Source of the DNA: Planctomycetes bacterium UBA1146
GTDB lineage: Bacteria > Planctomycetota > UBA8108 > UBA1146
Length of the DNA: 64,000 nucleotides
Direction: 5' to 3'
NCBI GenBank assembly: GCA_002311345.1
Contig: DCAA01000023.1
Span: 67,415-131,414, forward strand
Every line of letters starts with the position of its first letter. Position 1 is the first letter of the stretch. Below the pieces are notes generated by a model. The model had not been told where the DNA came from and ran no database searches. It was given only the letters and a program-made list of their open reading frames with translations. Both the position numbers and the translations under genes were made by a program. Below, piece by piece: positions 1-8,670 of the stretch.

Positions 1-181
1 TTCCGACAGCGAAGCCTTCGATTCCTGAGTCATGGGTTGCACGAATGAAACAGAACACGTCTGAATCGCCGGCATTGGCGGCAATGTTGTCGATGCTGAG
101 CACATCTGCAGCGCCAGCGGACTGCTGGAAAAGGCCACAGAGAACCGCCAGAATCATGAATCGGTTAAGGAAACCAAACAT
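1..181 (-). CDS. secreted protein, cohesin-like N-terminus (partial, cut by window edge)
   Basis: The reading frame starts at ATG 181-179 on the minus strand and runs off the left edge, giving about 60 residues. A GAGGAG ribosome site lies 8 bases before the start. The N-terminus is a clear signal peptide: a short basic start, a hydrophobic core (FMILAVLCGLF) and a probable cleavage after SAGAA. The mature part begins DVLSIDNIAANAGDSD and continues toward a GFAVG stretch. This resembles the starts of the cohesin-like modules in the neighbour at 1774-3624 (SLSIADANTQG… then QGYVLAIAVD). I infer another secreted paralog of the same cluster. The rest, including any dockerin-like tail, lies outside the window. 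Confidence 0.75.
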   Translation of the reverse strand, partial: MFGFLNRFMILAVLCGLFQQSAGAADVLSIDNIAANAGDSDVFCFIRATHDSGIEGFAVG

Positions 182-327
182 CTCGAAAACTCCTCGCAGC
201 GGACGTATCGGGGTACATCGACCGGATTCCCGGACGATTCCATCCTATCACCTCGAGGTATCCGATCCACATCCTGCCGACCATGTCATGGGCACGCGAT
301 TTGCCGTGGATGGTCACTCACCCGGCA

Positions 328-362
328 AAAAATGGACCCCGGAGGCGTGAACCTCCGGGGTC
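328..362 (-). terminator. Rho-independent terminator of the 411-1682 gene
   Basis: A perfect 11-bp stem (GACCCCGGAGG at 335-345 with CCTCCGGGGTC at 352-362) has a 6-base loop. Read on the minus strand it is followed after two bases by six T (complement of 327-332). It lies about 50 bases after the stop of the minus-strand gene that ends at 411. It therefore separates that gene from the partial gene downstream. Confidence 0.85.
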
Positions 363-410
363 TCGAGTTCAATGCGAGGTTGATCTCGAATTTAGCTAGT
401 CAGGTGTCGT

Positions 411-1682
411 TTACTGGTCGTCAGCGTCGCCGTCACAACCGATACCGTCACCTGTGGTCGGGTCGATTCCGAGGTCCGGGAACGGTGCCATCGGAGGAGC
501 TCCACCAGCGAACTGGTAAGAGAATATCCAGACGGCGTCACCAACACTGATTTCACCATTGTCGTCCAGGTCACAGGAATCAAGGCAGCCAGGTGTGGTG
601 CCACCCTGGAAGAGGTACTGCAGGACAGAAATTCCGTCTGCGATGTTGACGAGTCCTCCATCGCTGTTGCAGTCGCCCCTGACAAAGGGATTGAAATCGA
701 CGATCTCGATATCGCCGTTGACGAGATTCGGAGTTTCGTTGTAATTCGCATCGACGATCTTATTGGTGATGGGAGGAGTTCCCGCCGACTCGACGAAGAT
801 GACAGGGGTGGTCAGCGGAGCTGTAGCTCCACCGAGATCTGCATTGACGTCGAATTGCAGGTTAAGAACTTCCTGGTTGTCACCAATTGGAATGTCCGTT
901 GAAGTATCGAGGGCCATGATCAGGCCCGCGGCGATCTCGCCGGCTTCCAGGTTCTCTGACAGTGCGACGAATTCCGCTGAAGCCGCAACGCCCGAGGCCA
1001 GAACGCTGGTCAGGGTCATGAGAGACGGGTCGTATTGACCTGCGATCTGAAAACCATCGAGAGGACGCACCGTCGAGATCAGGACCGGCAGGTTTGCGGT
1101 CTGACCCACGACGCCCAGCCCATGTCCGAAGATCAGGTAGTTGGGACTGTGGATCAGGAAAGTGGCTCCACTGGTGATCGGGTCTACGCTATTGCCGTTG
1201 ATCACGAGCACGGTACTGACCGGGGGCGTTCCTGCGGTGCAGAAATCAACCCAGCATGATTGACCGACAGCAGCGAGAACCTGGTAGTTCACATCGAGCA
1301 TGCTGAAGTTCTGGACCTGGCTCAGGACCGCACAGCCGGTGAAGCAGATGACGACACCGGACATGACCGCATCGTCGGACAGGATCGTGGTCTCGAAATC
1401 AGGCAAGGCGCCGTTTTTGACGGTACTGGCATCTGCTCCGAGTTGGGCACCAACGGGGATCATGCCCTCGTTATTGCACAGGCTCAGGCTCCAGCCCTGA
1501 ATTTCTGCTGGTTCCAGGACGTTCAACTGGGCGGTCGAGGTGAAGGTGTCTCCGCCGAACACGTCGCCACCGTCCATGAACATCTCGAATGCAGGATTCT
1601 GGGCGAATCCAACGGTACCAACGCCGAAAATCAGGATGAGAACACACATCCTACAAATATTCTCGCGTATAGAGTTACGCAT
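411..1682 (-). CDS. secreted protein with two cohesin-like modules and a dockerin-like tail
   Basis: 423 residues from ATG 1682-1680, preceded by GGAAGGA; the frame is open further upstream, but that part overlaps the preceding gene's stop and lacks a signal peptide. Residues 1-27 are a signal peptide (MCVLILIFGVGTVGFA). Two beta-sandwich, cohesin-like modules follow. The first contains IQGWSLSL and CFTGCA, which recur in the protein at 22869-23732, so the two are paralogs. The second contains LDGFQIAGQYDPSL. The C-terminal 85 residues form a paired EF-hand-like, dockerin-type module (RGDCNSDGG…CDLDDNGEISVGDAV…) rich in Asp and Cys. Such proteins are exported; the tail probably binds calcium and may attach the protein to other surface components. 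The exact partner is unknown. Confidence 0.85.
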   Translation of the reverse strand: MRNSIRENICRMCVLILIFGVGTVGFAQNPAFEMFMDGGDVFGGDTFTSTAQLNVLEPAEIQGWSLSLCNNEGMIPVGAQLGADASTVKNGALPDFETTILSDDAVMSGVVICFTGCAVLSQVQNFSMLDVNYQVLAAVGQSCWVDFCTAGTPPVSTVLVINGNSVDPITSGATFLIHSPNYLIFGHGLGVVGQTANLPVLISTVRPLDGFQIAGQYDPSLMTLTSVLASGVAASAEFVALSENLEAGEIAAGLIMALDTSTDIPIGDNQEVLNLQFDVNADLGGATAPLTTPVIFVESAGTPPITNKIVDANYNETPNLVNGDIEIVDFNPFVRGDCNSDGGLVNIADGISVLQYLFQGGTTPGCLDSCDLDDNGEISVGDAVWIFSYQFAGGAPPMAPFPDLGIDPTTGDGIGCDGDADDQ

Positions 1683-1700
1683 TACTCGTTCCTTCCTGTT

Positions 1701-1758
1701 GTCGGCTTCGAAGTGCCGACCAACCTCGCTATTTGGTCTTCCCCAACGTCTGGGGAAG
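1701..1758. repeat. two tandem hairpins between secreted-protein genes
   Basis: In the 91-base gap between the genes at 1774 and 1682 there are two inverted repeats: GTCGGC (1701-1706) with GCCGAC (1715-1720), and CTTCCCCA (1738-1745) with TGGGGAAG (1751-1758, perfect, 5-base loop). Neither is followed by a T-run on the minus strand. They look like mRNA stability or processing structures rather than a terminator. Confidence 0.5.
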
Positions 1759-1773
1759 TTGTTGCCTTTGTTA

Positions 1774-3624
1774 TTACGGCTGTGAGTCACAGCCAGTGTC
1801 GTCACTGACACAGAGTGGGAGCAGGTCTGCACTCGGATCGGGCCCATCGCTAAAGGGGCCCGGATCAGGCGGTGAATCGCCAAACTTGAACAACCAGTTC
1901 AAGACGAAAACAGAGTCTGCAAGGTTAATGATTCCATCGTCATTGCTGTCACAAGCATCCGAGCACAGGATCGGTAATCCTGAGAACTGGGCACCGATCC
2001 CTGTAGCAACGTCTGCAAGATCGACCTTGTCGTCACTATTGCAGTCGCCTCTCTGGAAGATTTCCTGAGGCACAACGAAAACGCTCGTATCGATCCGTTC
2101 GAAGTCTTGAACCGATCGATAGTCGATGACCACGTTGTTGTAGAGGTAGACACTACCGTTTCCGTTGATGTTGTCGCAGAAGTTGATTTCTTGGAGTTCG
2201 TTGCACTCGGCGGTGTCATCCACGGTGACGTTGATGGTGCCGATCAAGAGATTCTCATCGGTCGGAGGTAGGGTTTGTCCCTCGAAAGGTGGCAAGGCAT
2301 CGAGCAGGATCGCAAGGATCAATTCACCAGTTTCGCCATCGGAACAGTCATCGTCGACCTGATGGTTGATGTACTCGGCACCGACCGATTGAACGATCGA
2401 GTCCTCGAGGGTGAACGTGCCTTCTTCCAGGGTGAGGTCGCAGTCATAACAGACGGTGATCGTCAAACCCTGGATTTCATCTTCGGGATCTGAGTAGTAG
2501 AAGCGGAGCAATCCAGTCTGGCCGTGGTAGGCGTAGTTTCCGACTTCTTCATCGAATTCGGTCTGGGCGGTGATGATCGTATCGTCTTCAGGAGGAGGTT
2601 CGATCGCCTGACAGGTGAAAGAACCGCTCTGAAGCGAAGGAAACAGCGAAAGTCCTCCGACCACGATCACGTTCTCCAGCGGAGGATTTCCGATGAAACC
2701 ATTGATCAGGGTCAGTGGAGTTACCAGGTCATTCTCGGGCAAGTAGATGATCTGATTGCAGCTGTATCGATAGGTAGCGATGTGATTATCGACGCCTATC
2801 GCGATTGTCTGACCATCAAAGGGTGGTTGGAAGTCCAGCACCACTCCGATGGTGCCACCGTTCGAGTACAGGTTCGAGACCTCGAATTCCGCGCCCACCT
2901 CTTCCGTCACAGTTCCTGAGAGGGTTATTTCTTGCAGAGTCAACTCCTCCGCTCCGTGAGCGACCGCGACGACAAAACCCTGGACCGGTCCAGAACTATT
3001 CGAGAGCAAGATCCGGGCATCGCCAATCGCGAGGCCATCCGATGTTGCGGATGAGTCTTCAATCAAAATGGAGTCGGGTGGCGGTGGATTGATGGTCACT
3101 GTCGCGTCATTGAGAACGAGACCCTCGGCAACACCGATGGAAAGCCCGCCCTGGACGATCAAGTTGTCCAGTGGTGGTGAGTTGAACACGCCATCCTGGA
3201 ATTGAAGAGAGGTAGTGATGGGGTTCGGACTGATCATGGTGGGAGTGAAACTGAGCAGAGCGATGCTGGTGCCCGAGCCCGCTGGGATCATCTGTCCCTC
3301 GTATGGGCTGAAGGCATCGAGGATCACACCCAGGGTTAGACCTCCAGGTAAGATCTCGGCCGCGATCAGTTCGACTCCGACAGTTTCCACGTCGGTCCCT
3401 TCTACTGTGATGTTCACTACACTGAGCAAGGAGTTGTCCACCGCGATGGCGAGCACATATCCTTGCGTCCCGGTGTCACTATCGAGGCTTACCGTCGTCG
3501 ATACCGACGATAGACCCTGAGTATTGGCATCCGCGATGCTGAGCGATTGCTGGGCTCCGACCGGGAAGGTCAGTGCCAGAACCGTCCACGCAGCGACGAA
3601 CACCTGCCTGAGGCAGGTACCCAT
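1774..3624 (-). CDS. secreted protein with three tandem cohesin-like modules and a dockerin-like tail
   Basis: 616 residues from ATG 3624-3622, with GAGGAG five bases upstream. A signal peptide (VFVAAWTVLALTFPVGAQ) is followed by three divergent copies of one module of about 160 residues. Each copy has a strand of the type QG(Y/F/L)V(L/V)(A/T)(I/V), a VGAE/VGVE element, a (P)(Y/F)(E/D)GQ element and a closing SPPL(D/E)N(L/V)IV element in copies 1 and 2. Linkers are Pro-rich (INPPPPDS, IEPPPEDD). The C-terminus is a paired dockerin-like module (RGDCNSDDKVDLADV…CDSNDDGIINLADS…). The internal repetition shows module duplication. The protein is exported and probably structural or adhesive. No catalytic motif is visible. 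Confidence 0.85.
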   Translation of the reverse strand: MGTCLRQVFVAAWTVLALTFPVGAQQSLSIADANTQGLSSVSTTVSLDSDTGTQGYVLAIAVDNSLLSVVNITVEGTDVETVGVELIAAEILPGGLTLGVILDAFSPYEGQMIPAGSGTSIALLSFTPTMISPNPITTSLQFQDGVFNSPPLDNLIVQGGLSIGVAEGLVLNDATVTINPPPPDSILIEDSSATSDGLAIGDARILLSNSSGPVQGFVVAVAHGAEELTLQEITLSGTVTEEVGAEFEVSNLYSNGGTIGVVLDFQPPFDGQTIAIGVDNHIATYRYSCNQIIYLPENDLVTPLTLINGFIGNPPLENVIVVGGLSLFPSLQSGSFTCQAIEPPPEDDTIITAQTEFDEEVGNYAYHGQTGLLRFYYSDPEDEIQGLTITVCYDCDLTLEEGTFTLEDSIVQSVGAEYINHQVDDDCSDGETGELILAILLDALPPFEGQTLPPTDENLLIGTINVTVDDTAECNELQEINFCDNINGNGSVYLYNNVVIDYRSVQDFERIDTSVFVVPQEIFQRGDCNSDDKVDLADVATGIGAQFSGLPILCSDACDSNDDGIINLADSVFVLNWLFKFGDSPPDPGPFSDGPDPSADLLPLCVSDDTGCDSQP

Positions 3625-3761
3625 CTCCACTCCTCTGCCCCCTCGGGGCTCCCCGCACTTCCTCTTCCCCCCCACGGTGTGTTTCCACCGCGAGACTCTT
3701 CCCCTCCAGCCTGCTGCGGGGCAGGACGGAACGGTCCCCCCGAGACCCGGAGGGCTCTACT

Positions 3762-3789
3762 AGTTTATTGACAATGATTAACAAGTCAA
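3762..3789 (-). promoter_or_regulatory. sigma-70-type promoter candidate for the 1774-3624 gene
   Basis: Read on the minus strand: TTGACT (3789-3784), a 16-base spacer, TAAACT (3767-3762). It lies just after the stop of the gene at 3800-5860. It gives a leader of about 130 bases before ATG 3624. Sequence match only. Confidence 0.45.
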
Positions 3790-3799
3790 TCGGATTGGA

Positions 3800-5860
3800 T
3801 TAACAATCGATATCGTCAAGGAAGGTAGGATCAGGTCCTGGAAGGGGATAGGGCGGCGGAGGAACTGCAGATCCAGTAAATAGGAACAGTAATGTATATA
3901 TGGGGTCAGATATGTCCAAACGCCCATCATCGTTGGCATCGCAGGCGTCCTGGCACGCTGGAGTGGTTCCATCGGCGTACAGCCAGGTGGCCGTGAAGAT
4001 CGCATCGGCGAGGTTCAGGGAGCCACTTCCATCCGAATCACCGCGGAGGAAATCCGGGCCATCACTGACGATCAGCAGCCGGAACAGGGTATCCGTGATG
4101 TTCCCCGCGACCACGATCTCGCTGCAGACGATCTCGAAACCTGTCACTGCATTGTTGAGGGTCGTCGGTGAGTTGCCCATCGCCGTGAGGGTCAGGTCAA
4201 AATTGAGCGGGAATCCGAAGCTGGTGAACTGGCTGACGCTTGTGATATCACCCACGTTATCGACACCACTCAGCAGAGTGCCATCGGCCATGGAGGCGAT
4301 TCCACCTCCCAGGATGAGACCTGATGTCTGCGGTGGAGTGATCGTTCCCAGAGGGTTCCCTTCCGAGCCCGCCAGTGCTTCCATCCGAAGGACGGTCACC
4401 GGGTCTGATCCGCTATCAAGGAGAAGCCAGTCATCAGCAATGGAGTCATAACTGATGGCAGTCACATCTGAAGTGCTGACGGGAAAAGATGAGAGCACCA
4501 CACCAGTCAAGGGTTCGACGAATGTGACCAGGCTACTGTTGACCCGGCTCACCAGCAGCAGATCCATGGTGGAGTTGTATCCAATCCCGCGCAGATTGAC
4601 CAAGCCAGTATCGATGGTGCGTTTCAGGGTCAGATTCGAGTCCAGTACCTGGATCTCACCGGAGAAGGACTCTGTTACGTAGAGATCATCCAACTCGGCG
4701 TCATAGGCGAGATCTCTGGGCCGAACTCCCTGGAAGGGGACATATGCCACCAGTCCGCCAGGGCCATTGATGACGGTGCAGCTCGAAGAGGCGATCTCGC
4801 TGCCGACGACTCCCTGAACCAGGTATTGATACTGGGTACCGCTGGAGGTAGTGGAATCGATCCATGAACTGGCAGAACCCGGTAGTGTGTCGATGATGGC
4901 GCCGTTTCGGGTGATTCGGATCAGGTTGTAGAATCCACCTGCTCCGGGTCCACAGTTACGCCAGGTGAGGGTACTGGATCCTTCTCCATCGGTGCTACAG
5001 AAGAGGTCTGCTGGAGCTGTGACCAACGGTTGTACGACATCAATTCGCAACAGGTCAGTCGCTGTATTGGTGTAGGCATAGGAAGAATTCCCATCACGCG
5101 CGAATCCCAGGATTGCGCCATTGGTACCCTGAGGCAACGTGACATGGTTGCAGTCCAGTTGGCCCGTCGAGATGGAAACAGATAGCAATTCAGCGACAGT
5201 GGCATCGAACACATCTCCGTAGGTGAAATCGAGGAAGCCCTCGGTACCGTCCAGGCGGAATTCGATTCCAACTCCGTAACGTACGTCGTCGCCTGGGATC
5301 GGAAGGGTAGATATCACATCTCCGGTTTCCGGATCGATTTCTACAGCAACCTGGCTGACCGTATCACGAAGCCAGAGGTATCCGGTGGTGCTGTCGAAGG
5401 CCAGACCTGATGCACTCCCGTTGATGCTGAAGGGGAGTGGAGCACCGATCTGGGTTCCCTGGTCGTCCATCTGAACCAACTCGAAGGAGGTGGAGTTGAG
5501 GATCCAGAAAGTGTCGGTAGTCGGAGAGTATGCAATTCCGGAACACTGAGGCTGGAACAATGGAGCCACTGCAGGACCGACCGGATGATCGATGATGTTG
5601 GCCAATGCGAGGGAGGGGGGAGATAGGGTGTTGTTGAAGACGCAGATTTTGCCGCTGGTGGCGTCGATGGTCCAGACCGTTCCATCGGAGGTATTGACGG
5701 TCACATCGGAACCGCTTGGATTGACTCCGCACAGAGAGGTCTGCGCTTCGATGGAGCCATTTTGTCCCTCGATTGGTGCGCTCAGAAGAAGTGAGATGGT
5801 GCTGAACACTGCGATACGCAGTAGGTCAAATGACTGAAGTGTGGGGCACAAGTTCCTCAT
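3800..5860 (-). CDS. secreted beta-propeller protein with FN3-like domain and dockerin-like tail
   Basis: 686 residues from ATG 5860-5858, preceded by GGAGAGGA. A signal peptide (IAVFSTISLLLSAPIEGQ) is followed by blades of a beta-propeller with recurring patterns such as GIAYSPTTDTFWILN and GLAFDSTTGYLWLRD. An FN3-like segment follows (around residues 270-350, ITRNGAIIDTLPGSASSWID), then further propeller-like repeats (DLAYDAELDDLYVTES, GIGYNSTMDLLLVS). The end is a dockerin-like pair (RGDSDGSGSLNLADAI…CDANDDGRLDISDPI…). The FN3-like segment resembles the inter-domain modules of the P-domain protein at 56565-59966. It is probably a surface protein; ligand and substrate cannot be told. The following gene on this strand has its own promoter candidate. 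Confidence 0.82.
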   Translation of the reverse strand: MRNLCPTLQSFDLLRIAVFSTISLLLSAPIEGQNGSIEAQTSLCGVNPSGSDVTVNTSDGTVWTIDATSGKICVFNNTLSPPSLALANIIDHPVGPAVAPLFQPQCSGIAYSPTTDTFWILNSTSFELVQMDDQGTQIGAPLPFSINGSASGLAFDSTTGYLWLRDTVSQVAVEIDPETGDVISTLPIPGDDVRYGVGIEFRLDGTEGFLDFTYGDVFDATVAELLSVSISTGQLDCNHVTLPQGTNGAILGFARDGNSSYAYTNTATDLLRIDVVQPLVTAPADLFCSTDGEGSSTLTWRNCGPGAGGFYNLIRITRNGAIIDTLPGSASSWIDSTTSSGTQYQYLVQGVVGSEIASSSCTVINGPGGLVAYVPFQGVRPRDLAYDAELDDLYVTESFSGEIQVLDSNLTLKRTIDTGLVNLRGIGYNSTMDLLLVSRVNSSLVTFVEPLTGVVLSSFPVSTSDVTAISYDSIADDWLLLDSGSDPVTVLRMEALAGSEGNPLGTITPPQTSGLILGGGIASMADGTLLSGVDNVGDITSVSQFTSFGFPLNFDLTLTAMGNSPTTLNNAVTGFEIVCSEIVVAGNITDTLFRLLIVSDGPDFLRGDSDGSGSLNLADAIFTATWLYADGTTPACQDACDANDDGRLDISDPIYTLLFLFTGSAVPPPPYPLPGPDPTFLDDIDC

Positions 5861-6095
5861 CAGAGTCCTCTCCGGGCGGATGAAATCCGTCCCTGAGCCA
5901 CTGCTGCTGGTTGTTGGCGGGAGCCTTCGACTTCCCCCCGCGCCCCGGAGGAAAAGCCGATAAACAACCGTTTGGAGCACTCGCTGGTCAATTTACCAAA
6001 GCGCAATTACCGATACTTGGGAACCTGCCTATCCAGACAGAAATAACCCATGTAAACATAGATTGTAACGCTGGTGCTACTTGCCGCAAGTGTGA

Positions 6096-7391
6096 TCAGG
6101 GATAGATCCGATAAAGCATGCGGGGAAACGGCACACATTCCCGAACATGATCTACGCCCGATAACCAGCAGATGGTCCGCTCGACACCGAGACCGAATCC
6201 TCCGTGGGGAACCGAGCCATAACGCCTCAAATCGAGGTACCAGCGAAAATCTTCCTCTGACAGACCATGTTCCTGGATCCGACCGACCAGTGAGTCCAGA
6301 TCATCCTCGCGCTGGCCGCCGCCGATGATCTCGCCATAACCCTCCGGGGCCAGTACGTCGACACCCATCGCCAGACGAGAGTCCTGTGGGTCACGTTTCA
6401 TATAAAAGGCCTTCACCTCCTCAGGATAGCGGTGGACCAGCACGGGAGAGTCGTACCAGGAGGAAATCACGGACTCGTCAGGAGCGCCGAGATCTCCTCC
6501 CCATTCGAAGGAGTGTCCCTCGGCGTTCATTCGTTCGACAGCTTCCGTGTAGGTGATTCTCGGGAAGGGTGACTGGACCTTCTCCAATTTCTCGATATCG
6601 CGTTCCAGGACTTCCAATTCCTCTCTGCAATGTTCGAGAACCCGTTCGACGATACGACTCAGTAGGCCTTCTATCAAACTCATCACGTCATCGAGATCTG
6701 CGAAAGCCATCTCCGGTTCGAACATCCAGAACTCTGTCAGGTGCCGTCGCGTTTTCGACTTCTCGGCACGGAAGGTAGGCCCGAGGCAATAGACATCACC
6801 CAGAGCCATGGCGGCGGCCTCCATGTAGAGTTGTCCGCTTTGTGTCAGGTACGCCTTCTCATCTTCGAAATAGTCGACCTCAAAAAGTGTACTCGTTCCT
6901 TCACATGCGGTGGGAGTGAAGATCGGGGCATCGATGCAGGTGAATCCCCTGGCGTGCATCTCGTCGCGTATCGTCCGGATCACTTCATCACGGATGTGCA
7001 TCAAGGCGACCTGTTTGCGAGAACGTAGCCACAGGTGCCGGTGGCTCAGCAGGAAGTCAGGGCCATGTTCCTGTTTCGAGATGGGATATTCCTCCGCGAT
7101 GCACAGACACTCGACAGAATTTGCGTGGATCTCCACACCACCTGGAGCACGGTCGTCTGAATTGGCAATCCCGCAGATTTCGATGGCGGATTCGTAAGGG
7201 ATCTTGCCAATCTCCGTGAACTGCTGCTCGTCGAATTCGTCCCGGTTTACAACGCACTGAACGATTCCGGAGCCATCGCGCAGCAGCAAGAAGTGGAACT
7301 TCTTCGAGGAGCGGCGGTTATAGAGCCAGCCCTTGAGGACCACTTCGGCACCGGTGGCCTCAGCAAGGTCACGAACCCTGGTCCTCGTCAT
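6096..7391 (-). CDS. asnS: asparaginyl-tRNA synthetase
   Basis: 431 residues, a normal bacterial length. Charges tRNA-Asn with asparagine in the cytoplasm. An OB-fold anticodon-binding domain occupies residues 1 to about 105 ([18 protein letters not shown]). The class IIb catalytic core follows, with motif 2 at 207-227 ([21 protein letters not shown] without its last residue) and motif 3 near 398-410 ([13 protein letters not shown]). The [11 protein letters not shown] version and AsnRS-type spacing favour Asn over Asp as substrate. ATG 7391 is preceded by AAAGGGG. nadD lies 74 bases upstream on the same strand, so the two may be cotranscribed. The TGA stop is an ordinary terminator, useful evidence that UGA is not a sense codon in general here. 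Confidence 0.96.
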   Translation of the reverse strand: MTRTRVRDLAEATGAEVVLKGWLYNRRSSKKFHFLLLRDGSGIVQCVVNRDEFDEQQFTEIGKIPYESAIEICGIANSDDRAPGGVEIHANSVECLCIAEEYPISKQEHGPDFLLSHRHLWLRSRKQVALMHIRDEVIRTIRDEMHARGFTCIDAPIFTPTACEGTSTLFEVDYFEDEKAYLTQSGQLYMEAAAMALGDVYCLGPTFRAEKSKTRRHLTEFWMFEPEMAFADLDDVMSLIEGLLSRIVERVLEHCREELEVLERDIEKLEKVQSPFPRITYTEAVERMNAEGHSFEWGGDLGAPDESVISSWYDSPVLVHRYPEEVKAFYMKRDPQDSRLAMGVDVLAPEGYGEIIGGGQREDDLDSLVGRIQEHGLSEEDFRWYLDLRRYGSVPHGGFGLGVERTICWLSGVDHVRECVPFPRMLYRIYP

Positions 7392-7465
7392 CTGGCCCCT
7401 TTCAACAGAGCAACTGGTATTTGAAGTCTACTGGCGTGTCGATGTTGCCCCTGCAAAGTAATCCA

Positions 7466-8104
7466 TCAAGGAGCAGGCTGCTGATACCATCCGCCCGACT
7501 CCAGTGCTTCCAGTACCGCCAGGGGTATCGAGTCGCCTACATCTTTCCCGGCTGCCAACAGGCTTCTCAATCGGGTCGAGGAGATGTCCTGAGATACCTC
7601 CGGAAGCGACCAGGAGTTTACCAGTCGCCATCTTTCTCCTTCGAGGAAAGGGAGGTGTTCCCTGCGCAAGACGGTTCCGGAGCCTGGGCGGTGCGCCACC
7701 ACCGGGATCGCCAGGTTCCACAGTTCCTCTGCCTCTTTCCATCTTCCGATCAACCGAACGTTGTCGGAGCCGATCAGCCACAGCAAGGGTCTGCCCGGAT
7801 ATTGCTCGGCGAGAGCACGGACGGTATCGATGGTCCAGGAAGGCCCATCGCGTTCGAACTCGATGTCATCGCAGGTGAATTGCTCTACCTCCTGGCAGAA
7901 CAACTGCGCCATCGCGAGTCGAACTTCGGCTGGAGCATGGGTGGAGTCCTTCTCATGAGGAGGCTCCTTGCAGGGGATCCACCTCACTTCTTCGACTCCA
8001 GGAAGTTCCAGCGCCGCCTCAGCGACGGCGACGTGTCCCTGATGTAGGGGATCGAATACCCCACCCAGCAGTGCGAGGGGATTCATCTCCTGTTGGGCAC
8101 TCAT
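7466..8104 (-). CDS. nadD: nicotinate-nucleotide adenylyltransferase
   Basis: 212 residues. Transfers AMP from ATP to nicotinate mononucleotide in NAD synthesis. The nucleotidyltransferase signature GGVFDPLHQGH is at residues 14-24 and the second signature ISSTRLR near residue 180. I chose ATG 8104 because AAGGAG lies about 10 bases upstream. An ATG seven codons earlier lacks a site, and one six codons later has the site directly abutting. It is followed by asnS on the same strand. Confidence 0.92.
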   Translation of the reverse strand: MSAQQEMNPLALLGGVFDPLHQGHVAVAEAALELPGVEEVRWIPCKEPPHEKDSTHAPAEVRLAMAQLFCQEVEQFTCDDIEFERDGPSWTIDTVRALAEQYPGRPLLWLIGSDNVRLIGRWKEAEELWNLAIPVVAHRPGSGTVLRREHLPFLEGERWRLVNSWSLPEVSQDISSTRLRSLLAAGKDVGDSIPLAVLEALESGGWYQQPAP

Positions 8105-8670
8105 CAGCCTGGCTCTCCTTGTCAACTACGATGATCCGCGGTTCGTATTCTCATCAGCGCTGTCATCGGAACCCTTTCCGAAGCAGCGGTCCAGTCGGCA
8201 GTACCGAACTCCTGGGTGTTTATTTGAGAGCCTCCCTGGTCTCAGCACCGTATCCATGCTGCGTGAAGAGGAAGGTATCGACCCGATCTGGCTATCCTCG
8301 AGGCCTGGATACGATTGCACGCAAATCCACCGCGAGTCTCGTCGAATCTTCCATTTTGATGGTAGGAAAGGTGGATCCCGAATTTCAGGTGAGACCTGTT
8401 GATATTGTATCTGAGGAAGCCATGGGGCCTTCGGTCACTTGCAGGGCTTATTGAGCAGCCTGCGGGGATTTGCATCGGTTGTCACACATTATCGTCAGAA
8501 GTAGAATCTGCGACTAGGCTTGAGAAATTGTTCGCTACCATCGTCGAGCAATCGTCATAACCGTGGATGTGTTGAACAGATTTGTCCAGGCAGATCGGTC
8601 ACTGCAATCGTCTCTCAGGTGTCTGGAAGTTCAAATCATCGCGGGTCAAGAGGTCGCGAAGGAGCCCCAC
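8105..8670. other. 566-base divergent intergenic region between nadD and ald
   Basis: I see no convincing gene here. The short open frames on both strands lack ribosome sites and recognisable protein features. No tRNA, tmRNA or RNase P motif was found by eye. It holds one good promoter candidate (8479-8507) toward ald. The nadD promoter should lie near its left end but is not obvious. Confidence 0.6.
8479..8507 (+). promoter_or_regulatory. sigma-70-type promoter candidate upstream of ald
   Basis: TTGTCA (8479-8484), a 17-base spacer, TAGAAT (8502-8507). The expected start near 8514 would give an untranslated leader of about 155 bases before ald. It would be the head promoter of the long plus-strand gene run 8671-20009. 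Confidence 0.5.

Noticed and set aside
411..751. Open frame inside the dockerin region of the 411-1682 gene
   Set aside because: It is an alternative frame of a well-supported gene, with low-complexity Ser/Thr content typical of shadows.
8126..8475. Small open frames between nadD and ald
   Set aside because: Frames on both strands overlap each other, with no ribosome sites and no protein-like composition.
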